A stretch of 18,851 bases of DNA from JAGUXG01 sp043798435. GTDB taxonomy: Bacteria; UBA9089; UBA9088; JAGUXG01. Positions 14,188 to 18,851 of this stretch are shown one piece after another. The DNA is taken from contig JAZDOR010000213.1 in NCBI GenBank assembly GCA_043798435.1, forward strand, positions 1-18,851. Reading direction: 5' to 3'. The number at the start of each line of letters is the position of its first letter. The stretch's first letter is position 1. The notes beneath the pieces were generated by a model that saw only the letters and a program-made list of their open reading frames with translations, searched no databases and had not been told where the DNA came from. Made by a program: the position numbers and the translations under genes.

Positions 14188-14531
14188 TGAAGAAAATACT
14201 TGTGGCAGAAGATGAACAGGATGTCCTTTACTTTCTGAAGCTCATCCTTGAGCTTGGAGAGATTGAGGTAATAACCGCAGAGGATGGAGAGGAGTGCCTG
14301 AGAAAGTATGAAAAAGAGAAGCCAGATTTGGTGATATGCGATGTGAAGATGCCAAAGATGAGTGGCTTAGAGGTCTATGAAAGAATAGGGAATAAAGAGA
14401 AGTTTATCCTTATATCCGGGATTGTCCAGGAAAAGGATATACCCAAAGAGTTAGTCCAAAGGGGCGACTTCTTCATCAAACCCCTCCCTCCAAAGGAGTT
14501 TGTGGAGAGGGTAAAATTGAGGCTGAGATGA
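14187..14531 (+). CDS. Single-domain response regulator (CheY-like receiver)
   Basis: A stand-alone receiver domain of 114 residues. The acidic pocket E8-D9 (VAEDEQD), phospho-acceptor D52 (VICDVKMPKMSG), the switch Ser77 (ILISG) and Lys98 (FFIKPLPP) are all present, so it should be phosphorylatable. No output domain and no histidine kinase gene are in the window. It overlaps the PorV-like gene before it and the nuclease gene after it by 4 bp or less, so it is part of a coupled operon. Its partner and output are unknown. Confidence 0.93.
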   Translation: MKKILVAEDEQDVLYFLKLILELGEIEVITAEDGEECLRKYEKEKPDLVICDVKMPKMSGLEVYERIGNKEKFILISGIVQEKDIPKELVQRGDFFIKPLPPKEFVERVKLRLR

Positions 14532-14989
14532 CAGAGGTAGAAGTGATGGGTGTTGCCTTTGATGGCTCTACTAATATGCCCATAGTCGTTCTGAAGGATA
14601 AAAGGGATAGAACCCTGCCTATCTGGATAGGAATACTTGAGGCACAATCCATACTCTTTGCCTTAGAAAATGTAAAAACACCCCGTCCCCTTACCCATGA
14701 CCTCTTAAAAGATATTATTGATAAGCTGGGTGCAGAGCTTAAAGAGGTAGCCATAACAAGTCTTACCAACAATACCTTCTTTGCTAAGGTAGTCGTAGGG
14801 ATTGATGGCAAGAAAGCTGAGTTAGACTCAAGACCATCCGATGCTATAGCCCTGGCCCTTCGAACATCCTCTCCTATCTTTGTGGCTGATTCCCTATTTG
14901 CAAATCAGACACAAACCCCTATTGACGATGAGGAAGTAAGAAGGTTCAAAGAGGAGCTTAAAAACATAAACCCCGCAGATTTTTTATAA
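14528..14989 (+). CDS. Bifunctional nuclease family protein (DUF151)
   Basis: A 153-residue protein of the BFN/DUF151 family. Typical features are the start VEVMGVAFD, MPIVVLKDKRDRTLPIWIG, EAQSILFALENVKTPRPLTHDL, the NNTFFAKVVV strand, and SRPSDAIALALRTSSPIFV. The family name comes from plant proteins with DNase and RNase activity; bacterial roles are poorly defined. The ATG overlaps the response-regulator stop (ATGA). Last gene of the PorV operon. Confidence 0.92.
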   Translation: MTEVEVMGVAFDGSTNMPIVVLKDKRDRTLPIWIGILEAQSILFALENVKTPRPLTHDLLKDIIDKLGAELKEVAITSLTNNTFFAKVVVGIDGKKAELDSRPSDAIALALRTSSPIFVADSLFANQTQTPIDDEEVRRFKEELKNINPADFL

Positions 14990-15055
14990 AGAAGCTATAA
15001 GAATTAAGCTTATACCCAAAAGCAACAGCCTTTCCAAAATTTTTGATTTATTTTC

Positions 15056-15086
15056 TTGACATCTCTCTCTCTCTCTCTCTTATACT
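15056..15086 (+). promoter_or_regulatory. Promoter with a 19-bp CT-repeat spacer
   Basis: TTGACA (15056-15061) and TATACT (15081-15086), the same two hexamers as the groES promoter, are separated by 19 bp consisting wholly of TC repeat. Loss of one dinucleotide would give the optimal 17 bp. It would drive the toxin-antitoxin/thiL genes through a leader of about 350 nt. Confidence 0.65.
15062..15080. repeat. Dinucleotide tract (TC)9T
   Basis: Nineteen bases of uninterrupted TC repeat lie exactly between the -35 and -10 hexamers. Confidence 0.97.
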
Positions 15087-15123
15087 TAATTCTACTACCG
15101 GCTTTTGTGTGGAAAATAGATAA

Positions 15124-15291
15124 TATTTTCATTGCAAAATTAGCATTGCAAAATTAGCAATTATCAATGGAAAGAGAGACAGAGAAGAAAACAGGCGACG
15201 GATTGCAGAGCGATTACTTCATTTTATTGTAGAGTGCGAAGAGCTATGTGCAATCATTGCCAAAAGTATCATTACAGCGAAAGAAAAATAA
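15124..15291 (+). pseudogene. Relic of a small helical protein, possibly four-helix-bundle type
   Basis: An open frame of 55 codons without ATG, GTG or TTG. Its second half reads like a real helical protein (RRRIAERLLHFIVECEEL, then CAIIAKSIITAKEK). The ending resembles small four-helix-bundle proteins of the 23S rRNA intervening-sequence type, but this is recall and weak. The first part is repeat DNA. Confidence 0.35.
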
Positions 15292-15330
15292 TTTTGAAAT
15301 GCTAAAATGCTAATTTTACATTTTGCATTG
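15130..15330. repeat. Direct and inverted repeats around the relic
   Basis: ATTGCAAAATTAGC occurs twice in tandem (15131-15144 and 15145-15158), that is, two heptads each. AAAATTAGCATT (15136-15147) is a perfect inverted repeat of AATGCTAATTTT (15306-15317), so the relic sits between matching ends, as in a decayed mobile or fold-back element. Confidence 0.7.
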
Positions 15331-15438
15331 AATTATTCAAAAATAATCATTTAATTCCACAAAAAACCCTGAAGAGCCGAATAATTAAACTGTTAGGCAT
15401 TATGAACAAAACATGACAAACCCAAAGGAGGAAAAACT

Positions 15439-15633
15439 ATGCAGATTATTGAAGCAAAGATTTTAGACACGACACATTTAGAATTAAAGCAACCAATTTC
15501 TGCTCAACGAGGAGAATGTATTCAGGTCTCAATTCCAGATGGAAGAGAAGAAGATCACTTATGGCAGGAAATGTCCAAAAAGCACTTCTTAGAAGCCTAC
15601 GATGCTCAGGATGCAATCTATGATAACCTATAA
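15439..15633 (+). CDS. Type II antitoxin partner of a MazF/PemK-like toxin
   Basis: A 64-residue protein. The N-terminal half (IIEAKILDTTHLELKQPI, then GECIQVSIPDG) looks like a small swapped-hairpin or AF2212-like DNA-binding fold. The acidic C-terminus HFLEAYDAQDAIYDNL is the kind of segment that binds MazF-type toxins. AAAGGAGG (15424-15431) lies 7 bp before the ATG, the only strong ribosome binding site of this operon, as expected for an antitoxin made in excess. It overlaps the toxin by 14 bp. The exact antitoxin family is not certain; its role follows mainly from position. Confidence 0.8.
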   Translation: MQIIEAKILDTTHLELKQPISAQRGECIQVSIPDGREEDHLWQEMSKKHFLEAYDAQDAIYDNL

Positions 15634-15949
15634 GTTTGGAGAAGTTGTGTTGGTAGATTTTCCACAATCGGGTAATGGCTACAGGAAAAGACGGCCTGCT
15701 CTCGTAGTTTTGGATATAGGTGATGCAGATGTCGTTTTAGCTCCTATAACCACAAAAGAACGCTTTGGACAAGGTGACTACAAGTTGATAGACTGGTCAA
15801 GCATAGGACTATTGCAAAAGTCTTGGATACGATTAGCGAAAATTGTCTGCTTAGATAAGAGCGATATTACGCATCGCTTAGGGTGGCTTACAGATTATGA
15901 TAAAAACATGCTTGTTACTCTCTGGCAGAAACTATATACATTTTTATGA
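15620..15949 (+). CDS. MazF/PemK-family toxin (endoribonuclease)
   Basis: MazF/PemK toxins cleave mRNA and stop growth until neutralised by the antitoxin. The 109-residue product shows the family pattern: KFGEVVLVDFPQ, KRRPALVVLDIGDADVVLAPITTK, the DYKLIDWSSIGLLQKSWIRLAKI core with the conserved Ser-Trp-x-Arg segment, and DKSDITHRLGWL. The ATG at 15620, inside the antitoxin end, is chosen because it gives the usual MITYKFGE start. An in-frame ATG at 15602 would add six residues. Its stop overlaps the thiL ATG (ATGA), an unusual coupling of a toxin with a metabolic gene. Confidence 0.92.
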   Translation: MITYKFGEVVLVDFPQSGNGYRKRRPALVVLDIGDADVVLAPITTKERFGQGDYKLIDWSSIGLLQKSWIRLAKIVCLDKSDITHRLGWLTDYDKNMLVTLWQKLYTFL

Positions 15950-16833
15950 ACCTTTCTTTGTGCGGCGAGCTGGGCTTAATAGAGCATCTAAGCAAGAGGT
16001 TCAAGATAGGTGATGATTGTGCCTGCATTCCTTTTTCAGGAAAAACACTTCTCTTAACCGTTGACACATCAGCTGAGGGTATCCATTTTGACCAATCCTT
16101 CCTTTCTCCATATCAGATAGGCTATAGAGCCTTAGCTTGTGCCATCTCAGATATTGCGGCTATGGGAGGTCTTCCTCTATATGCCTTAACAGCACTCTCT
16201 ATCCCTGAAACATCCGATTTGGAATTTATAGACTCCCTTTACTCTGGAATGTGTGAGATAGCCTCTGCTTTTTCCATTGAGATAGTAGGAGGGGATACTG
16301 TTTCTTCAGAGAAACTGGCGATTAGCGCCACTATAGTCGGAGAGGCAGAAAGACCTGTTCTGAGGTCAGGTGCGAAAGTGAGCGAGCTTATTGGAGTCTC
16401 TGGAAAACTTGGTGGTGCAAGAAGAGGGCTTATTCTATTAAAAGAGAAGGTGCCTGGCCAGGAGAACCTGAAGAAAAGATATAGCCTTCCCTACCCGAGG
16501 ATAGAAGAAGGAAAGAGGCTCTCTGCCTATGTCTCCTCAATGATTGATATCTCAGATGGCTTGCTCATAGACCTTCATCGGCTCTCTTTGGCAAGTAAGA
16601 AGGGAATGCAGATGGAAAAAGGCAAGATTCCCATAGATGATGGGGCAACCTTAGAGGATGCTTTAACAGGCGGGGATGACTATGAGCTCCTCTTCACCTT
16701 TCCTGAAGAATATAGAAAAAAGATAGAAGAGATTGGAGGATATGTAATTGGCAGGGTGACTGAGGCAAGGGGTGTATTTTTAGATGGCAGAGAGACCGAA
16801 CCAAAGGGATATGACCACTTTCAGAAAATTTAG
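15946..16833 (+). CDS. thiL: Thiamine-monophosphate kinase
   Basis: ThiL phosphorylates thiamine monophosphate to thiamine diphosphate, the final step of vitamin B1 cofactor synthesis. The 295-residue protein shows the PurM/ThiL ATP-Mg motifs: IGDDCACI (22-29), LTVDTSAEGIHFD, the DIAAMGGLPLYA block, the VGGDTVSS motif, SDGLLIDLHRL and GGDDYELLF near residue 240. Length is slightly short of the usual 310-330. No other thiamine genes are in the window. It is translationally overlapped with the upstream toxin gene, so its expression probably depends on the same promoter. The stop codon TAG is the first triplet of a heptad array. Confidence 0.94.
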   Translation: MNLSLCGELGLIEHLSKRFKIGDDCACIPFSGKTLLLTVDTSAEGIHFDQSFLSPYQIGYRALACAISDIAAMGGLPLYALTALSIPETSDLEFIDSLYSGMCEIASAFSIEIVGGDTVSSEKLAISATIVGEAERPVLRSGAKVSELIGVSGKLGGARRGLILLKEKVPGQENLKKRYSLPYPRIEEGKRLSAYVSSMIDISDGLLIDLHRLSLASKKGMQMEKGKIPIDDGATLEDALTGGDDYELLFTFPEEYRKKIEEIGGYVIGRVTEARGVFLDGRETEPKGYDHFQKI

Positions 16834-17054
16834 AATACAGAATACAGAATACAGAATTCAGAATTAAGAAGACAGAAAACAAAACCCAAAATACAGAGCA
16901 CAGACATCAGACCACAGAACATAGAACTTTGAACCTTGAACCCAAGATACAGACACCAGACCACAGAACATAGAACCTTGAACCTTGAACCTTGAACCTT
17001 GAACCTTGAACCTTGAACATAGAACATAGAACATAGAACATAGAACTTAGAACT
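16831..17054. repeat. Long heptad array (NAGAAYN), 32 units
   Basis: Thirty-two heptads run without indel from the thiL stop codon: TAGAATA, CAGAATA, CAGAATT, CAGACCA, CAGAACA, TAGAACT, TTGAACC and others. A compound block (about CAGACCA-CAGAACA-TAGAACN-TTGAACC) occurs twice, and TTGAACC is repeated five times in a row before TAGAACA units. It ends 12 bp before the tatD ATG. Confidence 0.97.
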
Positions 17055-17066
17055 GAGTATATACAG

Positions 17067-17813
17067 ATGTCAATAGATGTTCATTGTCATTTACAGGATG
17101 AAGCCTTCAGCCAGGATTTGGAGAAGGTGATTCAAAAGGCAAAGGATGCTGGAATCAGAGCTATCATAACCTCTACTCAGAGCTTTTCCGAAATTGAAGA
17201 AGCCTTGAGGATTATAACAAGATACCCAAATTATGTCTATCTTACTGTGGGATGCAGCCCTACCTTGTTTGACAGATTTGAAATAGAAAAAATCCAGAAG
17301 TTTATAAGAGAGAATAGGGATAAGATAGTAGGAATTGGAGAGGTTGGGTTGGACTATTACTGGGAAAAGGACAGGAGAGGGCTTCAGGTAGAGCTATTCA
17401 AAGAATGGATTGCTCTGGCAAAGGAGACTGATCTTCCTATCATTGTTCATTCAAGGAGTGCAGGAAAGCAGGCAATTGAGCTTTTACTTTCCAATCCGAC
17501 TGGAAGGGTTGTAATGCATGCCTTTGATGGAAAAATAGGCTGGGCAAAGATGGCAGATGTGGCAGGGTTTAAGTTTTCCATCCCAACATCTATAGTTCGC
17601 TCAGAGCAGAGACTGAAGTTGGTCAGTATACTGGGGATAGGCTCTATGCTACTTGAGACTGATTCGCCAGTCTTGTCGCCATTTGCGGGAGAAAGGAATG
17701 AACCATGCAACCTGAAGTATGCTTTGGAGAAGATTTCAGAGATAAAGAAACTTCCCTGCCAGGAGGTAGAGAGGATTATAACCAAAACAACCCTCAATCT
17801 CTTTAAGCTCTGA
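17067..17813 (+). CDS. tatD: TatD-family metal-dependent hydrolase (DNase)
   Basis: A TIM-barrel amidohydrolase-type enzyme; family members act as 3'-5' DNases or quality-control hydrolases. The metal ligands are visible: H6 and H8 (DVHCH), E92 (GIGEVGLDYY), H128 (IVHSR), H151 (VMHAF) and D199 (LLETDSP). Length of 248 is normal. The usual GxHP motif is GCSP here (62-65). The ATG has no Shine-Dalgarno sequence and comes 12 bp after a heptad array, so the way it is translated is unclear. Identification as TatD family is firm; substrate is not known. Confidence 0.92.
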   Translation: MSIDVHCHLQDEAFSQDLEKVIQKAKDAGIRAIITSTQSFSEIEEALRIITRYPNYVYLTVGCSPTLFDRFEIEKIQKFIRENRDKIVGIGEVGLDYYWEKDRRGLQVELFKEWIALAKETDLPIIVHSRSAGKQAIELLLSNPTGRVVMHAFDGKIGWAKMADVAGFKFSIPTSIVRSEQRLKLVSILGIGSMLLETDSPVLSPFAGERNEPCNLKYALEKISEIKKLPCQEVERIITKTTLNLFKL

Positions 17814-17866
17814 ACTTTTGCATTTTGGTAACCTTGAGAAAACCAGGTGTTTGTAAGCGCTGCGGT

Positions 17867-17969
17867 AGTGTAAGAAAAGGGGATATGGGAATTATGGAAG
17901 GGGATAGGGTGATAATATAATAATATCTTCTATCTCCATATCCCCTATATCTTCTTATCCCCTTACACT
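17867..17969. repeat. Inverted repeat with about 8-bp period, copy 1 (before queC)
   Basis: AGTGTAAG (17867-17874) and CTTACACT (17962-17969) are perfect complements. Between them a purine-rich arm (units like GGGGATAT, GGGAATTA, GATAGGGT) faces a pyrimidine-rich arm (CTTCTATC, TCCATATC, CCCTATAT, CTTCTTAT). A related copy follows queC. Confidence 0.85.
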
Positions 17970-18004
17970 CTTTGATAGATAGGCTAAACGGTTACGGTGT
18001 TTTC

Positions 18005-18032
18005 TTGCATAGTTTAAGTTCAAAGGCATAAT
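18005..18032 (+). promoter_or_regulatory. Weak candidate promoter for queC
   Basis: TTGCAT (18005-18010) and CATAAT (18027-18032) have a 16-bp spacer just upstream of queC. Both hexamers deviate from consensus. No preQ1 riboswitch pattern is evident. Confidence 0.3.
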
Positions 18033-18049
18033 GTAATAAAATTTGAAAA

Positions 18050-18712
18050 ATGAAAAAGGCAGTTGTTCTCCTCTCAGGTGGATTAGATTCAGCGGTTCTC
18101 CTCTATCTTGCCAAAAGCAAAGGTTATTCCTGTAGTTGTCTCTCCTTTAATTATGGTCAGAGGCATCTTAGAGAGATAGAAAGCTCCAGGAGATTAGCAA
18201 AACTCTGTGGCTGTCAACACACCTTAGTCAAATTGAGCTTGCCCTGGTTAGACTCGTCTCTCATTGATAAAAAGAAGGTTCTTACAGCGAAGATAGCGGA
18301 TATAGGAAAAGAGATTCCTCCTACATATGTAGCAGCAAGAAACCTCATCTTCTTGAGCATTGGCATATCTTACTGCGAGTCGAAAACTTGCTCCTCTCTG
18401 TTTATTGGTGCGAATGCTGTTGATTTTTCCGGGTATCCTGATTGTCGGGAGGGGTTTCTTTCTGCCTTTTCTGAGGCGGCAAATCTTGGCACAAAAGCTG
18501 GGGTTAGCGGAAAACCAATATCTATTGAGAGGCCGTTGATAGACAAGAAAAAATTTGAGATTATAAGGCTGGGCTCTGAGCTTTCAGTTCCATTTGAACT
18601 CACCTGGTCATGCTACTTGGGAGGAGAGAGACCTTGTGGAGAATGTGAAAGCTGTTACTTACGAAAAAAAGGGTTTTTAGAGGCAGGAATACCTGACCCA
18701 CTGTATAAATAG
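18050..18712 (+). CDS. queC: 7-cyano-7-deazaguanine synthase
   Basis: QueC converts 7-carboxy-7-deazaguanine to preQ0 with ATP and ammonia, in queuosine tRNA modification or deazapurine DNA modification. The 220-residue protein has the PP-loop SGGLDS at 9-14, FNYGQRH, the PPTYVAARNLIFLS segment and the zinc site Cys188, Cys196, Cys199 and Cys202 (CGECESCYLRKKGF), with the ending AGIPDPLYK typical of the family. No queD, queE or queF is seen nearby, and no deazaguanine DNA-modification genes. No clear Shine-Dalgarno precedes the ATG. Confidence 0.96.
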   Translation: MKKAVVLLSGGLDSAVLLYLAKSKGYSCSCLSFNYGQRHLREIESSRRLAKLCGCQHTLVKLSLPWLDSSLIDKKKVLTAKIADIGKEIPPTYVAARNLIFLSIGISYCESKTCSSLFIGANAVDFSGYPDCREGFLSAFSEAANLGTKAGVSGKPISIERPLIDKKKFEIIRLGSELSVPFELTWSCYLGGERPCGECESCYLRKKGFLEAGIPDPLYK

Positions 18713-18716
18713 TGTT

Positions 18717-18806
18717 CAGGTAGTGTAAGAAAAGGTGAGGAGATAAGGAGATATAGGGATTAGGGAGATGTGGAGATAATACAAGTATCTCCATCCCCTT
18801 ACTGCA
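18717..18806. repeat. Inverted repeat with about 8-bp period, copy 2 (after queC)
   Basis: It starts with GGTAGTGTAAGAAAAGG (18719-18735), matching 17864-17880 before queC. It continues with GAGATAAG, GAGATATA, GGGATTAG, GGAGATGT-type units. GGAGATA (18772-18778) pairs with TATCTCC (18786-18792). From 18807 to the window end nothing is recognised. Confidence 0.8.
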
Positions 18807-18851
18807 ATCTGTCTTGGAAATGATGGTCATATAATCTTCCCTTCAATTTTA

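Larger units (their letters stand above)
14990..15438. other. Intergenic region with promoter, gene relic and inverted repeat
   Basis: This 449-bp gap holds a promoter with a CT-repeat spacer, an open frame without a start codon that looks like a gene relic, 14-bp direct repeats and a 12-bp inverted repeat. From about 15330 to 15423 nothing more is recognised except an isolated GTTAGGC (15392-15398). Confidence 0.8.

Noticed and set aside
15392..15398. Integron attC-like GTTAGGC upstream of the toxin-antitoxin genes
   Set aside because: No matching RYYYAAC partner or palindromic attC body is seen, and the pair overlaps thiL with no second site, so it is not a cassette.
17970..18049. preQ1 riboswitch upstream of queC
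   Set aside because: No recognisable preQ1 aptamer pattern (stem-loop followed by an A-rich tail pairing with the loop).

Overview
This window looks like chromosome from an uncultured Gram-negative-type (diderm) bacterium. A KDO-activating enzyme (KdsB) implies LPS. A very large secreted protein with a type IX-like C-terminal sorting domain lies near a PorV-family outer-membrane protein, which suggests a type IX-like secretion route and a lineage around the FCB group or an omnitrophic/Desantis-type candidate phylum. The lineage guess rests on recalled genome style and is weak. All genes lie on the + strand and are tightly packed, often with ATGA or GTGA start/stop overlaps.

Layout. 1-1331: the C-terminal part of undecaprenyl-diphosphatase (uppP) and kdsB, a cell-envelope pair, both carrying heptanucleotide arrays. 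1332-3950: a consensus promoter, groES, a 360-bp double repeat array and groEL, which has a +1 frameshift in a run of six G. 3951-6195: an FmdB-type zinc ribbon, phoH, a small Flp-type pilin and a hypothetical membrane-anchored protein. 6432-7764: a two-TM K+ channel with RCK domains and a short RodZ-like membrane HTH protein. 7860-12241: a promoter and a 1439-residue multidomain surface protein. 12238-13256: a duplicated pair of tiny membrane proteins (A1-B1, A2-B2) flanking a PaREP1/HEPN-like gene, with three copies of the sorting-domain tail marking the junctions. 13276-14989: PorV-like protein, a single-domain response regulator and a bifunctional nuclease. 14990-16833: an intergenic region with a promoter whose spacer is a CT repeat, then a MazF/PemK-type toxin-antitoxin pair overlapping thiL. 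17067-18712: TatD and QueC.

The most striking feature is that many intergenic spaces hold degenerate arrays with a strict 7-bp period, often starting at or next to the stop codon of the gene before. Some are arranged head to head as long inverted repeats (groES-groEL, groEL-fmdB). Others read into coding sequence (uppP, kdsB, the gene at 5734). Related arrays with about 8-, 9- or 10-bp periods occur near queC and the K+ channel gene. Several genes just after arrays have no clear Shine-Dalgarno sequence.

The best candidates for something undescribed are the A-B / HEPN / A-B module with recurring sorting-domain tails, the head-to-head heptad arrays inside the groESL operon, and the CT-repeat promoter upstream of the toxin-antitoxin/thiL operon.
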